From positions 124,001-188,000 of the forward strand of contig NZ_JBHSMT010000014.1 of assembly GCF_042654985.1 (NCBI RefSeq): a stretch of 64,000 nt of DNA, in the 5' to 3' direction. The notes beneath the pieces were generated by a model. It had not been told where the DNA came from, searched no databases, and saw nothing but the letters and a program-made list of their open reading frames with translations. This document shows positions 1 to 8,848 of this stretch, piece after piece. Both the position numbers and the translations under genes were made by a program. The stretch's first letter is position 1, and each line of letters begins with the position of its first letter. Source of the DNA: Paraherbaspirillum soli. Its GTDB lineage: Bacteria; Pseudomonadota; Gammaproteobacteria; Burkholderiales; Burkholderiaceae_D.

Positions 1-867
1 CCGGTCGGTTCGCTGCTGGTCGGGCAGCCATTTACGAAAGACGAATACTTCCAGCCGCGGCCCTCTGCCGTTTCGTACGATGCCTCGGCATCCGGCTCTT
101 CATCGCTGGCGGCCTCCAATTATTTGCTGCGCGATCGGGTGGCGCGGATGCTCGGTCCCATCGTCAAATATCGCAGCGGCCCAAAGCAGGGGAAACCGGC
201 GGCGCCTGATGTCGAGAGCTGGTTCCAGGCCGACCGGTATATGGGGCAGCCGCACTTGGTCGCTCAATGGGCGGATGCGCATAACGGGCTGGCGCAGGCT
301 TGGGTCAATGCCGACCCGGCGCATGCGAAATATGTCGATGCATGGGCGCAGCACCATCCGCAGGCCGTGACCGCATGGATCAAGGCCAACCCGGCAACGC
401 CGCAGCCGAAGGCGGCGGATCTTGCGATCCCTTTCTTTGAATCGTTCTCTGCCGAACATCCCGGCCGGTTCCCATCGGCCGCCATGCATCCGGACGCGAA
501 CGGCCAGCCGGTCAGCGCTATCGAGCCGGTGCAGGACGGCACTGATATTCAATCCATCTTTTTCGATATGTGGCGGCAGGAACATCCGAACGCAGAGTTA
601 CAGGACGTGCCGGGAGATATGGTGACAGCCTCGGGCTCCGGCCTCGATCCCGATATCACACTGGCGAACGCGGAATATCAACTGGAGCGGGTTGCCGCCG
701 CATGGGCCAAGGATACAAAACGCGAACCGGCGCTAGTGGCTAAGGAAATCAGAGATCTGCTGCAGCAGAAAGCGCGCGCGCCGTTGCACGGGCTGGCGGG
801 TGAGCCATTGGTCAATGTGCTGGAAGTCAATCTTGAACTGCGCAGGCGCTATGGAGCGCCTGCGTAA
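1..867 (+). CDS. kdpC: Potassium-transporting ATPase C subunit KdpC, long form, 5' end outside window
   Basis: KdpC is the single-span inner-membrane subunit that stabilises the KdpFABC high-affinity K+ pump. The frame is open from base 1, so the N-terminal membrane anchor lies outside the window. Visible KdpC signatures are GSLLVGQPF, then YFQPRPSAVSYD, SGSSSLAASN, and near the end MVTASGSGLDPDIT and the closing PLVNVLEVNLELRRR. Between the SNYLL region and VTASGSGLD there are more than 100 extra residues rich in Ala, Trp, His and Pro. Ordinary KdpC proteins are about 190 residues, whereas 288 residues are visible here without the N-terminus. kdpFAB would be expected just upstream. Convergent with mgtA. 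Confidence 0.93.
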   Translation, partial: PVGSLLVGQPFTKDEYFQPRPSAVSYDASASGSSSLAASNYLLRDRVARMLGPIVKYRSGPKQGKPAAPDVESWFQADRYMGQPHLVAQWADAHNGLAQAWVNADPAHAKYVDAWAQHHPQAVTAWIKANPATPQPKAADLAIPFFESFSAEHPGRFPSAAMHPDANGQPVSAIEPVQDGTDIQSIFFDMWRQEHPNAELQDVPGDMVTASGSGLDPDITLANAEYQLERVAAAWAKDTKREPALVAKEIRDLLQQKARAPLHGLAGEPLVNVLEVNLELRRRYGAPA

Positions 868-889
868 GCGACAGTTTCTTAATGGATCG

Positions 890-3652
890 TTACCAACCGT
901 AGCGACGCGCGTAAAAAGTTTTCATCGCCTGCGTCAGCAGCATGTAACCCAATAAGATCGCGGCCAGCCAGCCGAAATAACTCAGCGGCAAAGCTTGCAG
1001 TTTGAAATATTCCGCGAACGGCCCCATAGGCAGGAAAACGCCAATCGCCATGATCGTCGCCGTGGTGATCAGCAGCGGCCAGGAGGCGCGGCTTTGCAGA
1101 AACGGAATTTTGCGGGTCCGGATCATGTGCACGATCAGCGTTTGCGTCAACAGCCCTTCGACAAACCAGCCGGATTGGAACAGCGTTTGGGTAGCGGGAG
1201 TATTGGCGCGGAAGACATACCACATCAGCGCGAAGGTCGCGATATCGAACACCGAACTCATCGGCCCGAAGAAAATCATGAAGCGTCCGATTTGTCCGGA
1301 ATTCCAGCGCTGCGGTTTTGCCAGCAAATCGGTATCGACGTTATCCAGAGGGATCGCCACTTGCGAAAAGTCATAAAGCAGATTTTGCACCAGCAATTGC
1401 AACGGCAACATCGGCAGAAAGGGCAGGAACACGCTGGCTAGCAATACCGAGAAAACATTGCCGAAATTGGAACTGGCCGACATCTTTGTGTACTTGAGCA
1501 TGTTGGCGAATGTTTTTCGTCCTTCCATCACGCCTTGTTCCAGCACCAGCAGGCTTTTCTCCAGCAGAATGATATCCGCTGCCTCCTTGGCGATATCGAC
1601 AGCCGAATCGACCGAGATGCCGATATCCGCCGCACGCAATGCAGCTGCGTCGTTGATGCCGTCGCCGAGGAAGCCGACGATATGCTCGCCTTGCCGCAGC
1701 GCCCTGACTATCCTTTCCTTGTGCAATGGAGTGAGTTTGGCAAACACGTCGTAGCGTTCGACCGCCAGCGCCAATTCGGGATCGGACATTGCCTCGACCT
1801 CGGCGCCGAGCAATATGGCGTCGCAGGCCAGACCGACTTCGCGGCAGACTTTGGCTGTCACCTTGTCGTTGTCGCCGGTCAAAACCTTGACCCGAACGCC
1901 GTGCCTTTGCAGTGCGTTGATGGCGGGTGCCGTGGATTCTTTCGGCGGGTCGAGAAACGCGATGTAGCCGAGCAAAGTCAGCTCCGCCTCGTCCTCGACG
2001 TCGTAACTTTCCTTGTCAGGGGCCCGTTCGCGGACGGCGACAGCAACCACCCGCAATCCTTCTTCATTGAGCGCGCTGGTGACCCTGCGGATGCGCGCTA
2101 GCAAGTCGGGTGTCAGCGCGGAAGTTGTACCGTTCTCATGCACCTTGCTGCATACCGACAGTATTTCGTCGACAGCGCCCTTGCAGATCAGCAGATGATG
2201 ATCTTCACGCTCGGCCACGATGACCGACATCCGGCGCCGGTGGAAATCAAAGGGTATTTCGTCGATTTTGCGAAAATGTCCGGCGACATTCAATTTGCTT
2301 TGCAGTTCGACGTGTTCCAGTACCGCGACGTCCAGCAGGTTCTTCAATCCGGTCTGGTGGTAGCTGTTCAGGTAGGCGTATTCGAGCACCTTGTCCGACG
2401 CCGCGCCGAAGATATCGGTATGCCGTTCCAGGAAAATTTTGTCTTGGGTCAGGGTGCCGGTCTTGTCGGTGCACAGTACGTTCATGGCGCCGAAGTTTTG
2501 AATCGCATCGAGCCGTTTGACGATGACCTTTTTGCGCGACAGATGGATGGCGCCCTTGGCCAGCGTTGCCGTGACGATCATCAACAGCATTTCCGGCGTC
2601 AGTCCCACTGCGATCGAGAGCGCGAACAGTGACGCGCTCCACCAGTCGTGCTTGGTGAAGCCATTGATCAGCAACACGATAGGCACCATCACCAGCATGA
2701 AGCGAATCAATAGCCAGCTGACTTCATTGACTCCGCGCTGGAAAGCGGTGGGCGAGCGGTCGGTCTTTAACACGCGTTCGGCCAACATGCCGAAATAGGT
2801 GTTCTTGCCGGTATTGACGATGACTGCCGTGGCCGCGCCGCTGATCACGTTGGTGCCCATGAAGCAGAGATTGTCCAGGTCCAGCGGGTTGGATGCGGCG
2901 CCGCTCGTCTGCTGCGCGAATTTCTCGACCGGCAGCGATTCGCCGCTCATCGCGGCCTGGCTGACAAACAAATGCTTGGCCGATAGCAGGCGTACATCGG
3001 CCGGGATCATATCGCCTGCGGACAGCGCGATGACGTCGCCAGGCACCAGCAGCTTGATCGGGATTTCGATTCTGTTGCGCGGATGATGCGCTTCCGGGAA
3101 ATGGCAGTCTTCGCGGCTTGTCCCCAATCCGTCTTGCGTGGCGCTGCGCCGCAGCACCGTAGCGGTATTGCTGACCATCGATTTGAGTTTTTCTGCCGCC
3201 TTGTTGGAGCGGGTCTCCTGCATGAACCTGATCAGCGTACCGAGCGCCACCATGGAGCCGATGACAATTGCGCCTTTGGCATCATCGGTGCAGTAGGAGA
3301 TCGTCGCCAGCACGGTGAGCAGCAGGCTGAAAGGATTTTTGTAGCAATGCCACAGATGCATCCACCAGCGCAGGGTGCGCGCTTGCCCGATTTCATTAGG
3401 GCCGACCTGATCGCGAATCCTGGCCGCCTGCGCCTCGGTCAAGCCGTCGGCATGCGTGCCCAGCGATGGAAGCAGCAGCTCCGGCGTGGTATTCGACGCG
3501 GCAACCAGGTTTTTGGTCAGCGTCGATGTCAAGCCGTTGTCTGTATCGCTGCGTTTGCCGATGTCGAACCAGGCGAGGCGTTGAAAATGACGTTCCAGAC
3601 CGCGGGTTCGGACGAATGTGCTGAAAGCTTGCTGAAGCATTGAAATGTTCAT
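890..3652 (-). CDS. mgtA: Magnesium-translocating P-type ATPase (MgtA/MgtB type)
   Basis: Inner-membrane P3B-type ATPase that imports Mg2+ at the expense of ATP. It has 920 residues, close to the usual ~900. An N-terminal cytoplasmic region carries the cation-ATPase N domain (GLTEAQAARIRDQVGPNEIG). The actuator-domain motif SGESLPVEK, the phosphorylation site CTDKTGTLT and the hinge GDGINDAAALRAADIG follow in the expected order. A C-terminal block of hydrophobic helices completes the fold. Two Met codons four residues apart (MNISMLQQ) leave a small doubt about the start. It is divergent from the PTS IIA gene. I did not recognise an Mg2+-sensing leader in the ~260 bases upstream. Confidence 0.95.
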   Translation of the reverse strand: MNISMLQQAFSTFVRTRGLERHFQRLAWFDIGKRSDTDNGLTSTLTKNLVAASNTTPELLLPSLGTHADGLTEAQAARIRDQVGPNEIGQARTLRWWMHLWHCYKNPFSLLLTVLATISYCTDDAKGAIVIGSMVALGTLIRFMQETRSNKAAEKLKSMVSNTATVLRRSATQDGLGTSREDCHFPEAHHPRNRIEIPIKLLVPGDVIALSAGDMIPADVRLLSAKHLFVSQAAMSGESLPVEKFAQQTSGAASNPLDLDNLCFMGTNVISGAATAVIVNTGKNTYFGMLAERVLKTDRSPTAFQRGVNEVSWLLIRFMLVMVPIVLLINGFTKHDWWSASLFALSIAVGLTPEMLLMIVTATLAKGAIHLSRKKVIVKRLDAIQNFGAMNVLCTDKTGTLTQDKIFLERHTDIFGAASDKVLEYAYLNSYHQTGLKNLLDVAVLEHVELQSKLNVAGHFRKIDEIPFDFHRRRMSVIVAEREDHHLLICKGAVDEILSVCSKVHENGTTSALTPDLLARIRRVTSALNEEGLRVVAVAVRERAPDKESYDVEDEAELTLLGYIAFLDPPKESTAPAINALQRHGVRVKVLTGDNDKVTAKVCREVGLACDAILLGAEVEAMSDPELALAVERYDVFAKLTPLHKERIVRALRQGEHIVGFLGDGINDAAALRAADIGISVDSAVDIAKEAADIILLEKSLLVLEQGVMEGRKTFANMLKYTKMSASSNFGNVFSVLLASVFLPFLPMLPLQLLVQNLLYDFSQVAIPLDNVDTDLLAKPQRWNSGQIGRFMIFFGPMSSVFDIATFALMWYVFRANTPATQTLFQSGWFVEGLLTQTLIVHMIRTRKIPFLQSRASWPLLITTATIMAIGVFLPMGPFAEYFKLQALPLSYFGWLAAILLGYMLLTQAMKTFYARRYGW

Positions 3653-3916
3653 CTAACGTGTTTTTTGCATCGACGACGTGAATGCCGGGTCGTTGCCGGT
3701 GAAGAGGAATTCTTAAAAAATCCGCGCCAGATTACACATTTGCTTGTAAAAAAATCGTAAAGATTGGCGATTTTCTGATGCCCTGTTGTGCCGGGCATTG
3801 CGTCGCGGTGAGCGCGCACCTGGAAAAAATTACGAAATTTTTATATGAAAACGCGTATTGTTTTTCGACCACGATTGATAAATATCGGCCCTTCTCCAAG
3901 CTGGAAGATAAATGCA

Positions 3917-4420
3917 ATGCGCGTCGCCAAATTACTGCAACCGGATTTTCTGATGAGCCCGTTCGCGAAATTTCTTTTTCCTGAAAATATTCGGCTGGAC
4001 GTTGCCGCATTCGACAAGACCCAGGCATTTGCACAGGTTGCGGCCGTGTTTGAGCGTGAACATCGGATCGGTTATTCACAGGTCTACGAGGGTTTGCGGG
4101 CGAGAGAACAACTGGATTCGACCGGCTTGGGGTGCGGCGTGGCGCTTCCGCATGCGCAAATCAGCGGATTGCGCGCGCCGATGATGGCATTCGTGCGGCT
4201 CAGGATGCCTATTGGATTTGATGCGCCGGATGGACTGCCGGTGTCTGACCTATTGGTGCTTCTGGTGCCGGGCAAAGGATCGCAGGAATATCTGCAGCTG
4301 CTGGCCGAGATCGCCGGTGTTTTGTGCGATGCCAGCTTTCGCGAACAACTTTGTACTGCGCATGACCCGTACGCCGTGTGGCAGCTTTTTGTGCGATGGC
4401 GGCGGTCACATGCGCATTGA
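3917..4420 (+). CDS. PTS IIA-domain protein (PtsN/EIIANtr-like)
   Basis: A single PTS_EIIA type-2 domain of 167 residues. The usual phosphoacceptor His lies in GCGVALPHAQISGL, preceded by YEGLRAREQLDSTGLG, a characteristic segment of nitrogen-type IIA proteins. The family is phosphorylated by EINtr/NPr and signals to K+ and nitrogen regulation. This is a second, isolated copy rather than the one normally found beside rpoN: no rpoN, hpf or hprK is nearby. Its position beside mgtA and close to kdpC suggests a link with cation transport, which is inference only. I chose ATG 3917 because GGAAG lies 9 bases upstream; ATG 3953 is the alternative. Confidence 0.8.
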   Translation: MRVAKLLQPDFLMSPFAKFLFPENIRLDVAAFDKTQAFAQVAAVFEREHRIGYSQVYEGLRAREQLDSTGLGCGVALPHAQISGLRAPMMAFVRLRMPIGFDAPDGLPVSDLLVLLVPGKGSQEYLQLLAEIAGVLCDASFREQLCTAHDPYAVWQLFVRWRRSHAH

Positions 4421-4496
4421 TGAGAGTTTTAAGACTTGTCGCGACAGCTTTCGCACGCCTGCCGATTTGCTCAAATCGGTGTAAACTGACGGCTCG

Positions 4497-4528
4497 ACAG
4501 ACGCAAAGCTGCTTGCGTCTGTTTTTTA
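4497..4528 (+). terminator. Rho-independent terminator after the PTS IIA gene
   Basis: A perfect 10-bp stem, ACAGACGCAA (4497-4506) with TTGCGTCTGT (4513-4522), with a 6-base loop and a T-run immediately after. It lies only about 20 bases before the MFS start, so the MFS gene probably depends on an undefined promoter overlapping this hairpin, or on readthrough. Confidence 0.85.
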
Positions 4529-4549
4529 TTTCTCTCACGATTGTCAGCA

Positions 4550-5938
4550 GTGCCACGTACCCTTCTTATTCCGCTTATCGTTGCTTGTGCGCTGTTCATG
4601 GAAAACATGGACGCGACGGTGATCGCGACCTCGTTGCCGGTGCTGGCGCACGATCTCGGGCAGGAACCGTTGATACTGAAACTGGCGTTGACCGCGTATG
4701 TGGTCGGGCTCGGCGTGTTCATTCCGATCAGCGGCTGGGCGGCGGATCGGTTTGGCGCGCGCACGGTGTTTCGGACGGCGATCGCGGTCTTCATGACGGG
4801 GTCGCTGTTGTGCGCGGTATCCAGTTCGCTGGCGGCTTTTGTCGCTGCCCGTTTCTTGCAGGGCATAGGCGGCGCGATGATGGTGCCGGTGGGACGGATC
4901 GTGATTTTTCGTTCGGTGCAGCGGACCGAACTGGTCAAGGCCATCAGTTTTCTGACCATCCCTTCGCAACTGGGACCGGTGCTCGGGCCGCCGCTGGGCG
5001 GCTTCATCACGACCTATTTTCATTGGCGCTGGATTTTCCTGATTAATGTGCCGATCAGTATTCTCGGCATGTATCTGGCGGGCCGTTATATCGAGAACTG
5101 GCGCGCCGAGCAGATGCAGCCGCTCGACACCAAGGGCTTCGTCTTGTCCGCCGTCGGCAGCACGCTGCTGATGCTGGGTTTGTCGCTGATCGACGGCGAG
5201 TTGCTGGCGTCGCAGCTGGCATTCGGCATGTGCGTCATCGGGGCGCTTACTTTATATGCCTATTTGCGGCACGCCCGGCGCGAACCTTCTCCTTTGCTGG
5301 ATTTGCGCTTGCTGCGGATTCCGACTTTTCGCGCCAGCGTGCTGGGTGGCTCGTTGTTCCGGATCGGTCTGGGAGCGGTACCATTTTTATTGCCGCTGTC
5401 GTTGCAGCTCGGCCTCGGCATGAGCGCCTTTCACGCCGGCACCATTACCTGCGCTTCCGCCTTCGGTGCGATTTTCATGAAAGCGATCGGCACGCAGGTC
5501 CTGCGGCGCTTCGGTTTCCGTTCGGTATTGATCTGGAATGCGGTGCTGGCCGGGCTGGCGCTGGCCTCGTATGGCTTGTTCACGCCGAGCACGCCTTATC
5601 TGGTGATGATGGCGGTGGTGTTGTTGGGCGGCTTTTTCCCGTCTATGCAATTCACTTGCCTCAATACGATGGCATATGCCGACCTGGGCGATGCCGATGT
5701 CAGCCGCGCGACCAGCCTGGCCAGCGTGGTGCAGCAGATTTCGCTCGGCCTGGGGGTCACCATCGGCGGCCTGGCGGTGCATTTTTCGAGTCATTTGCAG
5801 GGGCACTCGACCATCGTCGCCGGCGATTTCTGGCCGGCCTTTGTTGTCATCGGGCTGTTTTCGATGGCCTCGATTCCTGTTACCCGCCGCCTGCCTTCAA
5901 ATGCGGGCGCCATGCTGACCGGGCACAACCCCGCATAG
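4550..5938 (+). CDS. MFS transporter, DHA2-like (drug/proton antiporter type)
   Basis: Inner-membrane major facilitator of about 460 residues, probably an exporter. The N-terminus reads ENMDATVIATSLP, the typical TM1 signature of EmrB/DHA2 proteins. GWAADRFGARTVFR is the loop-2 motif (motif A), and LGPVLGPPLGGFI in TM5 is the antiporter motif C. About 12-14 hydrophobic segments follow. No ATG sits at the expected start: GTG 4550 and TTG 4541 are in frame, both with a poor Shine-Dalgarno sequence, so the exact start is uncertain. The substrate cannot be told from sequence. It is unlinked to any periplasmic adaptor gene. Confidence 0.85.
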   Translation: MPRTLLIPLIVACALFMENMDATVIATSLPVLAHDLGQEPLILKLALTAYVVGLGVFIPISGWAADRFGARTVFRTAIAVFMTGSLLCAVSSSLAAFVAARFLQGIGGAMMVPVGRIVIFRSVQRTELVKAISFLTIPSQLGPVLGPPLGGFITTYFHWRWIFLINVPISILGMYLAGRYIENWRAEQMQPLDTKGFVLSAVGSTLLMLGLSLIDGELLASQLAFGMCVIGALTLYAYLRHARREPSPLLDLRLLRIPTFRASVLGGSLFRIGLGAVPFLLPLSLQLGLGMSAFHAGTITCASAFGAIFMKAIGTQVLRRFGFRSVLIWNAVLAGLALASYGLFTPSTPYLVMMAVVLLGGFFPSMQFTCLNTMAYADLGDADVSRATSLASVVQQISLGLGVTIGGLAVHFSSHLQGHSTIVAGDFWPAFVVIGLFSMASIPVTRRLPSNAGAMLTGHNPA

Positions 5939-6135
5939 TCACGCACTATTCATCCAGCTATTAAACGAGAAATTCTGATAGCAGATTATAATTAATCGAA
6001 TTTTCTAACGGCAGCGCTGTCTTTATCCTGCCAGCTGCCTATTATTCATTTCGCCGTTGTCCCGCTTCGCGCGCCCTGTAGTCGCTGCTTGCTTGTCTTC
6101 CATCGTCCCGCTGTTTTCAAAAGGAAAGCCCGTCC

Positions 6136-7902
6136 ATGCATCAAGCCGTCGAATTGTTCATCCAGGATCTGGCCGTGATCATGTTGGTCGCCGGTGTCGT
6201 GACCTTGATATTCCATCGTTTCAAGCAGCCGGTGGTACTGGGTTATATCGTCGCCGGCGCCATCATCGGACCGCATACGCCGCCGTTCTCGCTGATCACG
6301 GACCAACACACGATTCAGATTCTGGCCGAACTGGGCGTGATCTTTTTGCTGTTTTCGCTGGGGCTGGAGTTCAGCCTGAAAAAACTCGGCAAGGTCGGCG
6401 CCACGGCGTTTGTCACGGCGCTGGCGGAGATTACGCTGATGCTGTGGATCGGTTATGAAATCGGGGTCTACTTTGGCTGGAAGACGATGGATGCGGTGTT
6501 CCTCGGCGCCATGCTGGCGGTCTCTTCGACCACCATCATCGTCAAGGCGCTGGATGAGCTGGGGATGAAGCATGAGCGCTTTGCACAGCTGATTTTCGGC
6601 ATCCTGATCGTCGAAGACGTGCTGGCGATCGGCATGATCGCGCTGCTGTCGGGGATTGCCACCAGCGGTTCGGTGGACGCCGGCGATGCCGCGATCACTA
6701 TCGGCAAGCTGGTGCTGTTCATGATCGTGGCGCTGGTGCTGGGGATTTTGATCGTGCCGCGTCTGCTGGATTATGTAGCCAGGTTCCACAGCAAGGAAAT
6801 GCTGTTGGTGACGGTGCTGGGCCTGTGCTTCGGGTTTTGCTTGCTGGTGATGAAGCTGAATTACAGCGTGGCGCTGGGCGCTTTCATCATCGGTGCGGTG
6901 ATGGCGGAATCGCGCCACCTGTATCGGATCGAGCACCTGATCGAACCGATACGCGATATGTTCAGCGCCATCTTTTTCGTCGCTATCGGCTTGCTGTTCA
7001 ATCCCGCCATCCTGGCTCAATACTGGTTGCCGATTACGCTGATCACGCTGGCGGTGGTGATCGGCAAGGTGCTCAGTTGCAGCCTCGGCACTTTCTTGTC
7101 GGGCCACGACGGCCGCACCTCGATGCGGGTCGGCATGGGGCTGGCTCAGATCGGCGAGTTTTCATTCATTATCGCGGCGCTCGGGGTCAGCCTGAAAGTG
7201 ACCAGCGATTTCCTGTATCCGACCGTGGTGGCGGTGTCGGCCATGACCACCTTGTTGACGCCTTACTTGATCAAGCTGGCCGATCCGCTGTCGGCCCGTC
7301 TGGCGACCGCGATGCCGGACAAGATGTCCGCGGTATTCGGCATGTATTCCAGCTGGCTCGGCAGCCTGCAACCGCAGGGCGATCGCGCCGCGCTGTCCAG
7401 GATCATCCGCCAGATCCTGATGCAGGTGATCGTCAATCTGGCGCTGGTGGCCGCGGTGTTCATCGTCGCCGCCTATTTTGCCGACAGTCTCGGCCGCAGC
7501 ATGGCGTCGTGGGTGGCCGATCCGGAGATCCAGAAAGCCGTGGTGTGGGGCGGGGCGCTGGTGCTGTCTTTGCCGTTCCTGATCGCCACCTACCGCAAGT
7601 TGCAGGCGCTCAGCATGTTGCTGGCCGAAATCGGCGTCAAGCCGGAACTGGCCGGTTCGCACAGCCGCGGTGTGCGGCGGGTGATCGCGGAAGTGATCCC
7701 GGTGGTATCCATTATCGGCATCATGTTGATGATGGCTGCCCTCAGCAGCCGCATCCTGCCGCCGACCAAGTTGTTGATCCTGGTGCTGATCGGCGCCGCC
7801 GGCCTGGTGCTGTTGTTGTGGCAACGCTTGGTCAAATTGCACTCGAAGCTGCAAATTGCGTTGCATGAAACGCTGGAACAACCGCCCGACGAGAAAAAAT
7901 AA
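6136..7902 (+). CDS. Cation:proton antiporter of the CPA2/KefB family
   Basis: A 588-residue inner-membrane exchanger of the monovalent cation:proton antiporter-2 family. The first ~390 residues carry the CPA2 fold, with RFKQPVVLGYIVAGAIIGPH near the start, LFSLGLEFSLKKL, and LIVEDVLAI (containing the ED pair typical of the ion site). A linker and further hydrophobic segments (about residues 430-575) follow. It has no C-terminal TrkA-N/RCK domain and so lacks the NAD/glutathione-sensing module of KefB and KefC. The ATG is preceded by AAAGGAAAGCCCGTCC. Exchange of K+ or Na+ for protons is the family role; the actual ion is not determined. Confidence 0.85.
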   Translation: MHQAVELFIQDLAVIMLVAGVVTLIFHRFKQPVVLGYIVAGAIIGPHTPPFSLITDQHTIQILAELGVIFLLFSLGLEFSLKKLGKVGATAFVTALAEITLMLWIGYEIGVYFGWKTMDAVFLGAMLAVSSTTIIVKALDELGMKHERFAQLIFGILIVEDVLAIGMIALLSGIATSGSVDAGDAAITIGKLVLFMIVALVLGILIVPRLLDYVARFHSKEMLLVTVLGLCFGFCLLVMKLNYSVALGAFIIGAVMAESRHLYRIEHLIEPIRDMFSAIFFVAIGLLFNPAILAQYWLPITLITLAVVIGKVLSCSLGTFLSGHDGRTSMRVGMGLAQIGEFSFIIAALGVSLKVTSDFLYPTVVAVSAMTTLLTPYLIKLADPLSARLATAMPDKMSAVFGMYSSWLGSLQPQGDRAALSRIIRQILMQVIVNLALVAAVFIVAAYFADSLGRSMASWVADPEIQKAVVWGGALVLSLPFLIATYRKLQALSMLLAEIGVKPELAGSHSRGVRRVIAEVIPVVSIIGIMLMMAALSSRILPPTKLLILVLIGAAGLVLLLWQRLVKLHSKLQIALHETLEQPPDEKK

Positions 7903-7996
7903 TTGCTGCCGGCCGGGAAGTTCTGCATGCTGAATGACAAAGGGTGGCAATTGATTAGTTAAAATAGCGTCTTTACTTCTCTTACAAGATACAGCC

Positions 7997-8677
7997 ATGA
8001 CTGCCATGACCCAGGACCAACTCAAGCAAGCGGTTGCCCGCGAAGCCATTAAATATGTGGTGGATGGCGAATACGTCGGGGTCGGCACCGGCTCCACCGC
8101 TAACTTCTTCATCGACGAACTGGCCAAAATCAAGGACCGCATCAAAGGTGCGGTGGCGTCGTCGGAAGCAACCGCCGCGCGCCTGCGCAGCCACGGCATC
8201 GACGTGGTCGAACTGAACCAGGTCGCGATTCTGCCGGTGTATATCGACGGCGCCGATGAAATCACGCCGCAGGGCGCGATGATCAAGGGCGGCGGCGCAG
8301 CGCTGACGCGCGAAAAAATCGTGGCCTCGGTCGCCGATAAATTCATTTGCATCGCCGACGGCTCCAAGCTGGTCAATGTGCTTGGCAAATTTCCGCTGCC
8401 GGTCGAAGTGATTCCGATGGCGCAAGCGGTGGTCGCACGCAAATTGGCCAAACTGGGCGGCGAGCCGAACTTGCGCTTCAAGGATGGCAAGCCGCTGATC
8501 ACCGACAACGGTTGCGTGATTATCGACCTGGTCAACCTGAAGATTGCCGATCCGGTCGAACTGGAACGGCAAATCAACCAGATCACCGGCGTCGTCACGG
8601 TCGGCCTGTTCGCCGCGCGCGGGGCCGATGTTTGCCTGCTGGGGAACCCGGACGGCGTGAAGACCCTGACCTTCTAA
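7997..8677 (+). CDS. rpiA: Ribose-5-phosphate isomerase A
   Basis: Cytoplasmic aldose-ketose isomerase of the non-oxidative pentose phosphate pathway that interconverts ribose 5-phosphate and ribulose 5-phosphate. The 226-residue length matches the family. The phosphate-binding GVGTGSTANFFI (about residues 28-39), the catalytic-region YIDGADEI and the KGGGAALTREKI motif are all intact, as is the C-terminal GLFAARGADVCLLG. There are two in-frame Met codons (MTAMTQ). Monocistronic; copy 1 of the dispersed inverted repeat begins 7 bases after the stop. Confidence 0.97.
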   Translation: MTAMTQDQLKQAVAREAIKYVVDGEYVGVGTGSTANFFIDELAKIKDRIKGAVASSEATAARLRSHGIDVVELNQVAILPVYIDGADEITPQGAMIKGGGAALTREKIVASVADKFICIADGSKLVNVLGKFPLPVEVIPMAQAVVARKLAKLGGEPNLRFKDGKPLITDNGCVIIDLVNLKIADPVELERQINQITGVVTVGLFAARGADVCLLGNPDGVKTLTF

Positions 8678-8683
8678 ATAGCA

Positions 8684-8738
8684 GGTCGCCTTTAAAAACC
8701 GTAGCGAGCGACCCGAGATTGGGTCGCGCGGCAGGTTT
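8684..8738. repeat. Dispersed inverted repeat, internally deleted copy
   Basis: Begins GGTCGCCTTTAAAAACCGTA, continues with GCGAGCG, and then jumps directly to CCGAGATTGGGTCGCGCGGC and AGGTTT. These are the two ends of the longer repeats at 13276, 16388 and 19963, without the central part. It lies directly after rpiA and can fold as a hairpin. Confidence 0.75.
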
Positions 8739-8780
8739 CAATCCCATTTTTTGCAAGACCCCGTAACAGCGCTGAGACAG

Positions 8781-8808
8781 CCTTAATCGATTGCAAGGTC
8801 GATTAAGG
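8781..8808. promoter_or_regulatory. Perfect 10-bp palindrome upstream of the amino acid permease
   Basis: CCTTAATCGA (8781-8790) and TCGATTAAGG (8799-8808) are exact inverted repeats around an 8-base centre, 41 bases before the permease start. No T-run follows in the permease direction, so an operator is at least as likely as a terminator. The binding protein is unknown. Confidence 0.4.
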
Positions 8809-8848
8809 TTAAAGCGTTATATATCAAAAGAAAGTTGGAAAGCTGTTT

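Noticed and set aside
7162..8598. Long minus-strand frame opposite the antiporter and rpiA
   Set aside because: It is the mirror frame of two clear genes (rpiA and the antiporter), with Arg/His/Gln-rich low-complexity translation.
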